Program-made: the position numbers and the translations under genes
DNA from: Turicibacter faecis
GTDB taxonomy: Bacteria > Bacillota_I > Bacilli_A > MOL361 > Turicibacteraceae
Assembly (NCBI RefSeq): GCF_037076425.1
Contig: NZ_AP028127.1
Span: forward strand, 898,001-962,000
DNA length: 64,000 nucleotides
Reading direction: 5' to 3'
Shown: positions 7,986-19,538 of the stretch, in pieces
Numbering within the stretch: position 1 is the first letter of the stretch
How the letters are laid out: each line of letters starts with the position of its first letter
The notes under the pieces: model-generated
Seen by the model: the letters and a program-made list of their open reading frames with translations, nothing else
Database searches by the model: none
Told to the model about the DNA's origin: nothing

Positions 7986-8212
7986 AGAGGATGAATTATG
8001 TTGCTAGGGGAATTTCTTTTGGGGCAAAGGTCATAAAAGATGACGAACAAAGAAGAGTCTGGATAAATTTGTTATATAATTTTGTTTTTTACTAAAATAA
8101 CAATTGAAAAGAAAGCGGTTTACTTATATAATGAAAAGGAATTTGATAGAGGATTTTAAAAAGGCTAATAAACCAGATGGGACTCTGATTTATTGTTATG
8201 GAGGGGGACGGA

Positions 8213-8953
8213 ATGTTTACTTGTCAGGAAATTAAATCATTTAATGCGCTAGAGTTAGAGGTTTATAACTATATTATGAGACATCAAGATCAGGTCGTAG
8301 AGATGAAGATAAGGGAACTAGCAGATGCTACCCATGTATCGACGACCACCATTTTACGTTTTTGTAAGAAAATTGGATGCAATGGATATTCTGAGTTTAA
8401 ATTAAAATACAGAATGTATTTGAATCAGGAAGACAAACGAATCCAGTCTGCCGACACTGCTATCTTATTAGATTTTATAAATCGAGTGGAATTAGAAGAG
8501 TTTAATCAAAAATTAGATGAGGTAGCGGGGTTAATTTACTACGCACAAAAAATTATTTTTATTGGTATTGGAAATTCAGGGATATTAGCTAAATATGGTG
8601 CGCGATATTTTTCAGGAGTCGGAAAGTTAGCCCAGTATATTGATGATCCATTTTATCCAGTACCTCCGGGCTATTATGATGCATCTGTTATTATTGCGCT
8701 CTCTGTTTCCGGAGAAAGTAATGAGACAATTAACCAGTTAAAACGATTTACGGGTTTTAACTGTGCAACCGTAGCTATTACTAGCAGTGAAAAAAATACG
8801 ATTTCTAAAATTTCTGATCTGACAATTAGTTATAACTTTCCGTTAGAGCGAACGTCTGTAGAGTTAGATCTAACAACGCAAGTACCGGTCCTACATATTT
8901 TAGAAAAGTTAGGTAAAAAAGTTCAATCACTTTCTTTCAATAAGGCTATATAA
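8213..8953 (+). CDS. MurR/RpiR family transcriptional regulator
   Basis: Cytoplasmic DNA-binding regulator. The N-terminal HTH_6 domain (about residues 10-75) includes VSTTTILRFCKKIG as recognition helix. The C-terminal SIS sugar-phosphate-binding domain begins around residue 100, with IFIGIGNSGILAKYGARYF and the loop SVSGESNETI. I place the start at ATG 8213, since the strong SD GGAGGGGGA (8200-8208) covers the earlier in-frame ATG at 8198. Its position directly upstream of the beta-glucoside PTS operon suggests it senses a phosphorylated glucoside or related sugar phosphate and controls the next five genes. That is inference from context. Confidence 0.9.
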   Translation: MFTCQEIKSFNALELEVYNYIMRHQDQVVEMKIRELADATHVSTTTILRFCKKIGCNGYSEFKLKYRMYLNQEDKRIQSADTAILLDFINRVELEEFNQKLDEVAGLIYYAQKIIFIGIGNSGILAKYGARYFSGVGKLAQYIDDPFYPVPPGYYDASVIIALSVSGESNETINQLKRFTGFNCATVAITSSEKNTISKISDLTISYNFPLERTSVELDLTTQVPVLHILEKLGKKVQSLSFNKAI

Positions 8954-8970
8954 AAAATAGTTTAATAATG

Positions 8971-9012
8971 ACCCTACATGAGGATGTTAAATCGAATAGG
9001 TAGGGTTTTTTT
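8971..9012 (+). terminator. terminator after regulator gene
   Basis: ACCCTAC (8971-8977) pairs with GTAGGGT (9000-9006) and a run of T follows. The loop is long (22 bases) but can fold further. It separates the regulator from the PTS operon. Confidence 0.65.
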
Positions 9013-9093
9013 ATGCCCAAAAGATGAAGTCTTTGTTTTTTTTATGTAACAAATTCCTAAAAATGCTAATTGTTATTTTGGGTTTGTAAAGTG

Positions 9094-9122
9094 TTGCCAA
9101 AAATGTAAGCGCTTGTTATTAT
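9094..9122 (+). promoter_or_regulatory. operon promoter with embedded CcpA cre site
   Basis: TTGCCA (9094-9099) and TATTAT (9117-9122) are separated by 17 bases. The spacer carries TGTAAGCGCTTGTT (9104-9117), matching the cre consensus TGWAARCGYTWNCW at 13 of 14 positions. CcpA binding here would block RNA polymerase, the classic layout for glucose repression of a beta-glucoside operon. Confidence 0.8.
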
Positions 9123-9132
9123 AGCGGTGTAG

Positions 9133-10593
<1,461 letters not shown>

Positions 10594-10607
10594 TAGGGGG
10601 GAAAATA

Positions 10608-10922
10608 GTGAAGGGAAATGAGTTAATTAGTTTTCAAATTATTTCATCCGTTGGCACTGCACGTAGTTTATACGTAGAGGCCATTCAGGAGGCAAAAAAG
10701 GGAAATATAGATGGAGCAAGGCAATTAATTGAAGATGGAGTAAAAATATTTGTGGAGGGGCATCGAGCACATGCCTCACTCATTCAAAAGGAAGCAGAAG
10801 GAGAACAGACAGCATTTAGTTTATTGTTAATGCATGCCGAAGATCAATTGATGACAACAGAAACATTAAAAATTATCGCAGAGGAGTTTATTGATATCTA
10901 TCAAGATAAATTTAATCGCTAA
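10608..10922 (+). CDS. celC: PTS lactose/cellobiose-family EIIA
   Basis: Cytoplasmic phosphocarrier that takes phosphate from HPr and passes it to EIIB. The 104-residue all-helical protein has the family phosphorylation site in LLMHAEDQLMT (H76) and the metal-binding region earlier. The start is GTG 10608, fixed by the SD AGGGGGGA (10595-10602). It lies 14 bases after the glucosidase and 13 before the EIIB gene, so it is clearly co-transcribed. Cellobiose, lichenan oligosaccharide and other beta-glucosides are equally possible substrates; symbols follow the generic cel scheme. Confidence 0.93.
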   Translation: MKGNELISFQIISSVGTARSLYVEAIQEAKKGNIDGARQLIEDGVKIFVEGHRAHASLIQKEAEGEQTAFSLLLMHAEDQLMTTETLKIIAEEFIDIYQDKFNR

Positions 10923-10935
10923 GGGGGAATTGAAA

Positions 10936-11238
10936 ATGTTAAAAATTAAATTATTTTGTGCGGGTGGAATGTCAACAAGTATTTTGGTGAAAAAAATGTT
11001 AGAGTCAGCTGAAAAGAAAGGGATTGCGGTAGAGATTGCTGCTTATCCTGAGGCACAGATGGATCAGCAAACAGACGATTGTGATATTGCGTTATTAGGA
11101 CCACAGGTAGGGTATCGTTTAAAAACAGCACAACAAATTTGCAAACCAAAAAATATTCCGGTTGCGGTTATTCCAATGATCGATTATGGAACGATGAATG
11201 GAGAGAAAGTATTAGAGTTTGCATTGAATTTAAAATAA
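10936..11238 (+). CDS. celA: PTS cellobiose-family EIIB
   Basis: Cytoplasmic phosphocarrier of 100 residues, receiving phosphate from EIIA on the Cys in KLFCAGGMSTS (C8 from ATG 10936) and giving it to the incoming sugar at EIIC. The P-loop-like CAGGMSTS and later ALLGPQVGYR are typical. I start at 10936 because the SD AAGGGGGA (10920-10927) sits just before it; an in-frame ATT/ATG region further upstream would overlap the EIIA gene. It is the central gene of the IIA-IIB-IIC set. Confidence 0.93.
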   Translation: MLKIKLFCAGGMSTSILVKKMLESAEKKGIAVEIAAYPEAQMDQQTDDCDIALLGPQVGYRLKTAQQICKPKNIPVAVIPMIDYGTMNGEKVLEFALNLK

Positions 11239-11255
11239 AATAGGGGGGGATTTAA

Positions 11256-12545
11256 ATGCAAGAGTTTTTTACAAATAAAGTAATTCCATTAGTTATGAGA
11301 TTTGTGACATTAAAAGGTGTGGTCGCATTAAAGGATGGGCTGTTGTATAGTATGCCGTTAACAATCGTTGGATCTATCTTTTTGTTACTTGCCAATTTTC
11401 CGATTCAAGCAGTTGTTGATTGGCTAGATTCAATGGGATGGATTGATCCATTAAACCAGGCATATGGAGCTACGTTCAATATTGTTGCGCTTATAGGTGT
11501 TGTTGGAATTGCCTATGAGTATGTTAAAAATGAGGGGTATCAAGGATTAAATGCTGGTGTTTTGGCGGCTGTTTCATTTGTTTTAACTACTAATCCTTAT
11601 GTAGTCGCTGAGAACGGAACAGTCGTAAACAATGTAATTGATAAAACGTGGACGGCAGGACAAGGGATGATTGCGGCTATTGTAATCGGACTACTTGTTG
11701 GTTGGACTTACGCTTGGTTTATGAAACATGATATTCGAATTAAAATGCCTGCCGGAGTTCCAGAGGGAGTAGCCAATTCATTTACAGCATTAATTCCTGG
11801 TTTTGTTATTATTACAGGGGCAACGCTTATTTATTCATTCTTTAAATTTGTTTTGGATACAACATTTATAGAAGCGATTTATTCATTTATTCAAACACCG
11901 TTACAAGGATTAACTGATTCATTAGGTGGAGTTATTGCTGTTGGGTTAATTATTCCATTCTTATGGTGGTTTGGGGTCCATGGATCAACCATTGTCGGAG
12001 GAATTATGGGTTCTTTACTTCAGTCGAATTCATTAGCGAATCAGGCTATTCTTGATGCGGGCTTAGAGTTAACCATTGAAAATGGAGGTCGTATTGTGAC
12101 CCAACAGTTTATTGATCAATTTATGACAGTTACGGGTGCCGGATTAACCATTGGTTTAGTGGTTTATATGATTTTCTTCGCTAAATCAGTTCAGTGTAAG
12201 GAGTTAGGAAAGCTAGGAGGTGTACCGGGATTATTTAATATCAATGAACCTATTTTATTTGGGTTACCAATTGTTTTAAATCCATTCCTTCTTCTTCCGT
12301 TTATACTGATGCCAGTTATTTCAGGAATTATTTTATATTTCTGTATGTCGATCGGGCTAGTTCCATTATTTTCAGGAGTTATGGTACCTTGGACAACGCC
12401 ACCAATTATTTCAGGATTCTTGGTTGGAGGATGGAAAATGGCCTTATTACAAACCGCTATTTTAACTCTATCGTTCTTCGTTTATCTTCCATTTATTAAG
12501 AAAATAGACAGAATGAACTATGAAGCTGAAAAAGCCGCAAATTAA
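11256..12545 (+). CDS. celB: PTS cellobiose-family EIIC permease
   Basis: Integral membrane sugar channel of the lactose/cellobiose PTS family, 429 residues with about ten hydrophobic segments. Family landmarks include the N-terminal RFVTLKGVVALKDGLLYSMP, the conserved WWFGVHGSTIVGG loop, and GLFNINEPILFGLPIVLNP, the region around the sugar-binding Glu. The start has a strong SD (GGGGGGGA). It completes the three-part transporter with the two preceding genes. The downstream glucosidase follows after 180 bases, so it may have extra control. Confidence 0.94.
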   Translation: MQEFFTNKVIPLVMRFVTLKGVVALKDGLLYSMPLTIVGSIFLLLANFPIQAVVDWLDSMGWIDPLNQAYGATFNIVALIGVVGIAYEYVKNEGYQGLNAGVLAAVSFVLTTNPYVVAENGTVVNNVIDKTWTAGQGMIAAIVIGLLVGWTYAWFMKHDIRIKMPAGVPEGVANSFTALIPGFVIITGATLIYSFFKFVLDTTFIEAIYSFIQTPLQGLTDSLGGVIAVGLIIPFLWWFGVHGSTIVGGIMGSLLQSNSLANQAILDAGLELTIENGGRIVTQQFIDQFMTVTGAGLTIGLVVYMIFFAKSVQCKELGKLGGVPGLFNINEPILFGLPIVLNPFLLLPFILMPVISGIILYFCMSIGLVPLFSGVMVPWTTPPIISGFLVGGWKMALLQTAILTLSFFVYLPFIKKIDRMNYEAEKAAN

Positions 12546-12601
12546 ATGAAAGTCAAGAAAGATATAGACGATTAGGATGGATTAAATAATGAATTAATTT
12601 A

Positions 12602-12659
12602 GGGAGGTATCTTATGAGAATCCGTAACTAAATGTTTACGGGTTCCTTATTTCTCCCAA
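12602..12659 (+). promoter_or_regulatory. five-codon leader ORF overlapping a hairpin
   Basis: Upstream of the second glucosidase gene, the SD GGGAGG (12602-12607) precedes ATG 12614 of a tiny ORF encoding MRIRN, ending at TAA 12629-12631. The left arm GAATCCGTAA of an inverted repeat lies within this ORF and pairs with TTTACGGGTTC (12634-12644). An outer pairing GGGAG/CTCCC is also possible. Ribosomes on the ORF would open the stem. There is no U-tract, so attenuation of transcription is not evident; effects on translation or RNA stability are possible. Confidence 0.4.
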
Positions 12660-12704
12660 TGGGGGTTTATCAATACGTACGATTGAAAGATAATAAAATT
12701 TTAA

Positions 12705-14153
<1,449 letters not shown>

Positions 14154-14157
14154 ATCT

Positions 14158-14184
14158 AAAGCCTCTCTTTATGGAGAGGCTTTT
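14158..14184 (+). terminator. terminator of the beta-glucoside operon
   Basis: AAAGCCTCTC and GAGAGGCTTTT form a compact stem with a six-base loop and a short T-tract, five bases after the last stop codon. Confidence 0.9.
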
Positions 14185-14234
14185 ATGTTGTAATAGAACC
14201 TAATTAATAGACACTTACTTAATGTAAGCGAAAG

Positions 14235-14526
14235 TGGAGGGATAAAAATAAAAAAGGGGTATCTAATCAAAATTAGAACAGACGATGGAACCATCGTTAA
14301 GGAGAGGTAGATGATGTGAGTGAAGCACTTAGAGGTCGTATATATCGAAAATTAAAAGATAGTTTATGGGGATTTGATTTTATGAATGCAAGATCGAGAT
14401 TTAGCAGACGATTTAACACAAGAAACAGTTTACCAAGTGTCTAAAACGCTTCATCATTTAGGGAGAATTTTAGATTATCACTATGGTGATGCCAAATTGC
14501 TACATTTTTTTGGTATAAGCAGTTAA
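14235..14526 (+). pseudogene. decayed small genes
   Basis: Three coding-looking scraps lie in tandem. (1) After the SD GGAGGG (14236-14241), a frame beginning at an ATA codon reads KKGYLIKIRTDDGTIVKER and stops at 14308-14310. (2) A GTG at 14316 with SD GGAGAGG reads MSEALRGRIYRKLKD..., then SLWGFDFM. (3) One base out of phase from ATG 14386, the reading continues QDRDLADDLTQETVYQVSK to a TAA at 14524-14526. The simplest reading is a small gene broken by a +1 frameshift, preceded by another whose start codon is lost. I do not recognise the family. Confidence 0.45.
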
Positions 14527-14544
14527 AGAAAAAAGGTGATAGAG

Positions 14545-14925
14545 ATGCAAACGATGGAGGAGGTATCAGGGTTAGAGGTTGGCTATCAAAAGTTATTCGT
14601 TGAAAGTCTAATGTTGAGCGTTAATCAAGTCAGGATTGAGGATCTAGCCATGGGTGCAGAGGTCGAGTTGCAATTTCCGTTAAAGGATAAATGGGGGCAA
14701 CTCTTAGCTTGTATATATGGTGAAGGATCCTTGGAGGATGGAGGTTATTCATTTCAAGCAGGGAGGCCTCAATTAGGGAGCTCGTTTTCTATAGGCAACG
14801 TTATGGGAGTCAGGAAATTATTAAGATTGAAGGGATACCAAAGAGTTATTGATAAAGACCCTCAGGATAAGCTGTCATCGATCTGGGGAGAGGGGATGAA
14901 GCTTCCTGTTATTGAAATATCATAA
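14545..14925 (+). CDS. hypothetical protein
   Basis: A 126-residue protein with no signal or membrane span and no recognised motif. It looks mostly beta-stranded (EVELQFPLKDKWGQLLACIYGE, GYSFQAGRPQLGSSFSIG) with a C-terminal basic patch (VRKLLRLKGYQRVIDKD). ATG 14545 is preceded by AAAGGTGATAGAG; an in-frame GTG at 14536 is less well placed. It follows the decayed genes at 14235-14526, so it may itself be a leftover of a larger locus. An imperfect hairpin (CTCG...CGAG near 14953-14974) and a T-run follow and may terminate it. Confidence 0.6.
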   Translation: MQTMEEVSGLEVGYQKLFVESLMLSVNQVRIEDLAMGAEVELQFPLKDKWGQLLACIYGEGSLEDGGYSFQAGRPQLGSSFSIGNVMGVRKLLRLKGYQRVIDKDPQDKLSSIWGEGMKLPVIEIS

Positions 14926-15056
14926 AGACGGTCAAATGGGGATATTCTTATACTCGGTTCGTATGATCAACGAGATCCAGGGAGCTTTTTTTGAAAAATA
15001 GTCGTAATGAGCTGGTTTAAAAGTTAATCGCGTATACTTCATGCTAACGATCCTAA

Positions 15057-15119
15057 CAAGGAGAAAATTCCTACATCGGAGTAATTGATGAGGATTATAG
15101 CAGGAAATTTGGATAAAAT
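15057..15119 (+). repeat. dispersed intergenic repeat, second full copy
   Basis: Matches 7928-7985 over caaggagaa, tcctacatcggagtaa and tgatgaggattata, and matches 2746-2773 over atagcaggaaa and ttggataaaat. The frame corresponding to the peptide end reads KEKIPTSE before TAA, but no intact ORF leads into it. The rest of 14926-15265 contains no gene. Confidence 0.65.
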
Positions 15120-15205
15120 CGTGGCTTGCTACAGTTAAAAACATCAGTTGAACTGGTGTTTTTTTGTAGTAAAAACTAAATATAGTTGAATTTTTAATGG
15201 GAAAA

Positions 15206-15247
15206 CCATGGTATAATCCTATTAGTTATCAATGATAATCGTTATCA
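15206..15247 (+). promoter_or_regulatory. promoter -10 and Fur box before CydDC-like genes
   Basis: A TG-G-TATAAT extended -10 (TATAAT at 15212-15217) is followed by TGATAAT-C-GTTATCA (15233-15247), a 7-1-7 Fur-type palindrome with one mismatch. A TTGAAT at 15186-15191 is too far (20 bases) for an ideal -35. The box overlaps the transcript start region, so iron-loaded Fur (or the related Zur/PerR) would repress. Confidence 0.75.
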
Positions 15248-15265
15248 AAAAGGAGGAGTTAAAAG

Positions 15266-17065
15266 ATGATGATGAACAAGAGACTCATTGCGATGTGTGA
15301 TGAGTCGAAGAAGTATATGGGGCTCACTATTTTATGCAGTTGGGTGGGAATTGTTTGTAATATCGTCATTGTTTGGTTGATTGGGCAGTTGATTAACCGA
15401 ATGGTAGAGGGCGAGGCGTTAAATATGACAGGGGGATCGATAGGGGAGGCGTTGTCGTCGTATCCATTGATTGGCCCAATTTCTTTAGCTACAGGGATGA
15501 TAGTTGTGATGATTGCCTTAGTTGTGAAGTGGGTGAGTCATTATTTATATGGATGTTACTCTTACCAAGCATCGGCAAATGCACGAACAACACTTCGACG
15601 TCTGATTTATCAGAAATTACTGCGATTGGGCATGGCGTATCAGCAAGTAGAGAAAACATCCGGAATTGTTCAGTTATCCATTGAAGGCGTTGAACAATTA
15701 GAGATTTATTTTGGCAAGTATATTCCACAATTCTTCTATTCGTTATTGGCGCCAATAACCTTGTTCGTCTGTTTATCATTTATTTCGTTTAAGGCGGCTC
15801 TTGTCTTTATGTTGGGGGTACCATTGATTCCTTTATCGATTGTCGCTATCATGAAGGTGGCAAAAAGAATTTTAAAGGCTTACTGGAATAATTATGCAAA
15901 CTTAGGGGAAACCTTTTTAGAGAATTTACAAGGGTTAACAACGCTTAAGGTATATAATCAGGACGAACGAAAACACCAGGAAATGAATGAGGAGGCAGAG
16001 GGATTCCGACAAATTACGATGAAAGTATTAAGTATGCAATTAAACTCGATTAACGTGATGGATTTGATTGCCTTTGGGGGCTCTGCCATTGGAACAATTG
16101 TTGCCCTATATGAGTTTAAACGAGGAATGTTACAAGTCGGGGATTTAATTGTTATTATTTTATTGTCATCGGAATTTTTCATTCCGCTTCGCCTGCTAGG
16201 CTCTTATTTTCATATTGCGATGAATGGGATGGCAGCCTCGGATCGGATTTTTGCTCTGCTAGATGCACCGGAGGAGGAAGAAGGAGCGTTAGAAATGATG
16301 CCGTCAAGTCCTCAAACGGTGATTCAATTGAGTCATCTTAATTTTAGTTATGATGGGGAGCGACAGGTGTTGCAGGATATTTCTCTTGACCTTAAATCGG
16401 GGGGATTAACCGCGATTGTCGGGGAAAGTGGAAGTGGAAAAAGCACGATTGCCTCTCTTCTCCTCGCCCAAAGACGGGTAGCGAACGGATCGATTTTAAT
16501 CAATAATCTTCCATTATCTGATGTGAGGAAAGAGGAACTTTATCGATATGTTTCGCTCGTTTCAGCGCATAGCCATATCTTTAAAGGGACGATCAGAGAA
16601 AATTTATTAATGGCCCGTGAAGGGGTGACAACGGATGAAATGATGCAGGCGTTACGGACTGCCCGTTTAGAATCATTTGTGATGCAGTTACCGCAAGGGT
16701 TGGATACGGAGGTCTCGGATAATGGAAGTTCGTTATCGGGGGGACAGAAACAGCGGTTAGCACTGGCTCGCGTTATTTTGGCCGATCGTCCTGTCATTAT
16801 TTTTGATGAGGCGACATCAAATATTGATGTTGAAAGTGAGGAGGCCATTTGGGAATCGATTTATGAGCTGGCCAAGCAAAAGACTGTGTTGGTTATTTCA
16901 CACCGATTGGCAAGTGTTAAAGAGGCAAAGGTTATTTATGTGTTAAATGAGGGACAACTCGTGGAATCGGGAACCCATCATGAATTGATGCACCGAGGAG
17001 GACACTATACTAGGATGGTAGAAAAACAACACCAGTTAGAAAGTATGAGAGAGGTGAGCAGATGA
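15266..17065 (+). CDS. ABC transporter, fused membrane/ATPase, CydD-like
   Basis: Half-transporter of 599 residues: six membrane helices in the first 330 residues, then an ATPase domain. Walker A is GESGSGKST, the signature is LSGGQKQR, and Walker B is VIIFDEATSNID with a proper catalytic Glu. The order and size fit the CydD/CydC branch of type IV exporters (cysteine/glutathione or heme-related export in other bacteria). It starts at ATG 15266 with SD AGGAGGAG and overlaps the next ABC gene by four bases, so they form a heterodimer by design. The Fur box upstream suggests iron or heme links; the substrate cannot be read from sequence. Confidence 0.85.
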   Translation: MMMNKRLIAMCDESKKYMGLTILCSWVGIVCNIVIVWLIGQLINRMVEGEALNMTGGSIGEALSSYPLIGPISLATGMIVVMIALVVKWVSHYLYGCYSYQASANARTTLRRLIYQKLLRLGMAYQQVEKTSGIVQLSIEGVEQLEIYFGKYIPQFFYSLLAPITLFVCLSFISFKAALVFMLGVPLIPLSIVAIMKVAKRILKAYWNNYANLGETFLENLQGLTTLKVYNQDERKHQEMNEEAEGFRQITMKVLSMQLNSINVMDLIAFGGSAIGTIVALYEFKRGMLQVGDLIVIILLSSEFFIPLRLLGSYFHIAMNGMAASDRIFALLDAPEEEEGALEMMPSSPQTVIQLSHLNFSYDGERQVLQDISLDLKSGGLTAIVGESGSGKSTIASLLLAQRRVANGSILINNLPLSDVRKEELYRYVSLVSAHSHIFKGTIRENLLMAREGVTTDEMMQALRTARLESFVMQLPQGLDTEVSDNGSSLSGGQKQRLALARVILADRPVIIFDEATSNIDVESEEAIWESIYELAKQKTVLVISHRLASVKEAKVIYVLNEGQLVESGTHHELMHRGGHYTRMVEKQHQLESMREVSR

Positions 17066-18734
17066 AGCGTCAATCTGGATTGAAGATAATGAGGCGATTA
17101 ATTTTAGAATTAAAGCCACTCATTCATGTCATGGTTATGACGATAACGTTAGGGGTCTTAGGATTTTTAGCAGCAATTGCGATTGGAGTTTTAGCGGCGA
17201 TTGCATTAGGAACATGGGTCGAGGGCTCGAGTGTTGTATCCTTTGAAACAGCCCTCGTCTTAATGGGGGTTTGTGCTGTAAGTCGCGGCTTATTACGTTA
17301 TGGGGAACAGTTATCCGGTCATTATATTGCGTTTAAAATTTTATATCTGTTGCGCGATAAAATTTTTGCAAAATTGCGGACACTGGCACCGGCTAAATTG
17401 GAAGGGAAAGACAAGGGGAATCTAATTTCAATGATTACCTCGGATATTGAGTTATTAGAAGTGTTTTACGCGCATACGATTGCTCCTATCGCTATTGCTA
17501 TCTTAACGAATAGTTTGATTTCTTTTGTGTTATCTCAAATTCATCCTGTTTATGGATGGGTTTCGGCTATTTATTTTATCGTCGTCGGCGTTTTAATTCC
17601 CTATTTTTCATCGATTTCTGTAAAGGAAGCAGGCGTTTTATATCGTCAGGTATTTGCAGATAGTAATCAATATATTTTAGATTCTTTGCGAGGGTTAAAA
17701 GAAATTATTTTCTTTAATCAGGGGGCAAACCGTCTAGCCAATCTGGATCATCACTCATGTACTTTAAATCAAAGTGTCAGACAGATTAAAAATCATGAAG
17801 GATTTGTTACGGGGTTAACAGGAGTCATTATTTCCTCGGCCATGTTAGTTTTTACGGGGACTGGTTTTTATTTTTATACAACGCATCAATTAAGTTTAAC
17901 GGCAGTTTTGGTTGCGTTGGTTCTCATTGCCTCGTCGTTTGGACCTGTCGTCGCTTTAAGCAATTTATCCAATACATTGGCGCATACGTTTGCGTGTGCT
18001 CAACGTCTTTTTGATCTATTAGATGAGGTTCCACAAGTAGATGAGGTCGCTGGGGAGATGGAGATTCGGGCTGATCATCTTGCTTTTGATCGGGTGACAT
18101 TTACATACCCCTCTAGTGACAGAGCAATTTTTAAAGAGGCCTCAATTTCAATTTCCAAGGGGGATAAATTAGCACTTGTCGGTCCGAGTGGGACGGGGAA
18201 GAGTACGTTTATTAAATTATTAATGCGTTATTTTGATGTTCAGGCGGGGCGTATTACAATTGATGGCACAACTATTTCAAAGATTCCGACGAATGCATTA
18301 AAAGCAAAGCAAACGCTTGTCAGTCAAGAGACTTACTTATTTAATGATACAATTGTGAACAATATCAGGATTGGAAAAGCCGAGGCTACTTTAGAAGAAG
18401 TGATGCAGGCGGCGAAACAGGCGGCCATTCATGAGTTTATCATGACCCTACCCAAGGGATATGATACATCGGTTGGTGAGTTAGGCGGCTTGTTATCTTC
18501 AGGTGAACGACAGCGTCTAGGATTGGCACGCGCCTTTTTACATAATGGGGTCTTCTTATTTTAGATGAGCCAACGAGTAATTTAGATGCGTTAAACGAGG
18601 GTTCAATTTTAAAGTCTATTCGTGATTATCATCAGGAAAAGACGATTATTCTTGTCTCTCATCGCCAGTCAACAACGGCGATTTGTGACCAAGTGTACCA
18701 GTTAAAAGATCGAAAGTTAGAAATGAGTTCTTAA
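17062..18734 (+). pseudogene. CydC-like ABC half-transporter, frameshifted
   Basis: Partner of the preceding ABC gene: membrane domain, Walker A GPSGTGKST, signature LSSGERQR. The open frame stops at 18564 right where Walker B should be, reading FLHNGVFLF then TAG. One frame over, from 18552, the sequence continues LLILDEPTSNLDA, then ILVSHRQSTTAICDQVYQLK, ending at TAA 18732-18734. A single missing G in the run GGGG (18547-18550) explains it: five Gs would read HNGGLLILDEPT. Restored, the protein would have about 557 residues, normal for the family. It may be a true mutation, a phase-variable run, or a sequencing error. Confidence 0.85.
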
Positions 18735-18777
18735 GCGTGGATTAGGGAGGCCTAGTCCTCTCTTTTTACAAAGTTAA

Positions 18778-18792
18778 TGATAATGATTATCA
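18778..18792 (+). promoter_or_regulatory. perfect Fur-type box
   Basis: TGATAAT-G-ATTATCA is an exact 7-1-7 inverted repeat, the classic Bacillus-type Fur box. A TTTACA at 18765-18770 could be the -35, with a -10 inside the box (TATCAA, 17-base spacer). It gives the three small genes downstream their own iron-responsive control. Confidence 0.85.
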
Positions 18793-18810
18793 ACGATAGG
18801 AGTGGAGAAC

Positions 18811-19116
18811 GTGGCAAAGGGAAGAATTGAGCGTGAAAAACGTGTGATTGAATTGATGATCAATGTGTATTGTCACAAGAAGCATCAGCACCAATCAAAG
18901 GGAAGGTGTTCAGATTGTGAGGCATTACTTTCCTACGCCCACCAACGCTTGAATTTTTGTAAATTTCAAGATGAGAAGACGACGTGTCAGAAATGTCCAA
19001 TTCACTGTTATAAAAAGAAAATGCGACAACAGATTAAAGAAGTTATGCGTTTTTCAGGACCGCGCGTGTTGTTTTATTCACCGGTGGAGTTTTTTAAACA
19101 TTTACTAGATAAATAG
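18811..19116 (+). CDS. YgbA-type 'nitrous oxide-stimulated promoter' family protein
   Basis: Small cytoplasmic protein of 101 residues with many Cys/His: YCHKKHQHQ, GRCSDCEALLSYA, FCKFQDEKTTCQKCPIHCY. This pattern matches the YgbA family, whose E. coli gene is induced under nitrosative stress through NsrR. The clustered cysteines suggest bound iron-sulfur or metal. I start at GTG 18811 because the SD GGAGTGGAG (18799-18807) overlaps the in-frame GTG at 18802. It sits directly behind a perfect Fur box and before a YbaN-type gene, linking it to iron status. The exact biochemical role is unknown. Confidence 0.8.
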   Translation: MAKGRIEREKRVIELMINVYCHKKHQHQSKGRCSDCEALLSYAHQRLNFCKFQDEKTTCQKCPIHCYKKKMRQQIKEVMRFSGPRVLFYSPVEFFKHLLDK

Positions 19117-19129
19117 GGAGGTAGAGTGA

Positions 19130-19513
19130 ATGAAGAAATTAGTAAAGGGATTATTCGTGATGGGTGGGTTTGTTTGTGTTGGTCTTGGAATCCTCGGTAT
19201 TTTGTTACCTATTTTACCAACCACCCCATTTCTGCTATTAGCCTCCGTTTGTTTTGTGAAGGGGTCGACGCGATTCGATAATTGGTTTCAATCGACGTCC
19301 CTTTATCAAAAGTATTTAGCAGATTTTGTGAAACATCGGCAAATGACGCGAAGACAAAAATGGACGATTTTATTAATGGCGGATGCTATGTTGTGTGTTC
19401 CGTTTTTCCTCGTAGATTCAGTTGTGATGCGGGTGGGCTTACTGACCTTGGTTGTTGCAAAGTTTTATTACTTTTTCTTTAAAATTGACACCATTCAACA
19501 CGATAAAAATTAA
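19130..19513 (+). CDS. YbaN/DUF454 family inner-membrane protein
   Basis: Membrane protein of 127 residues with the DUF454 hallmark: helix one GLGILGILLPILPTTPFLLLA, then CFVKGSTRFDNWF and a loop before two more helices. The family is widespread, often Fur-controlled or near heme and iron genes, and has no firm function. A good SD (GGGAGG) fixes the ATG. It lies 13 bases behind the YgbA-type gene and 25 before the next small membrane gene, in one apparent operon. Whether it assists the upstream ABC pair is inference from position only. Confidence 0.88.
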   Translation: MKKLVKGLFVMGGFVCVGLGILGILLPILPTTPFLLLASVCFVKGSTRFDNWFQSTSLYQKYLADFVKHRQMTRRQKWTILLMADAMLCVPFFLVDSVVMRVGLLTLVVAKFYYFFFKIDTIQHDKN

Positions 19514-19538
19514 AAGCAAGGATTAGGAGTGAGATAGA

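Noticed and set aside
15489-16848. Several minus-strand open frames inside the CydD-like ABC gene
   Set aside because: Antisense shadows of a strongly conserved ABC transporter with no start signals.
18802-18804. GTG at 18802 as start of the YgbA-type gene
   Set aside because: The SD GGAGTGGAG would lie inside the coding region; GTG 18811 fits better.
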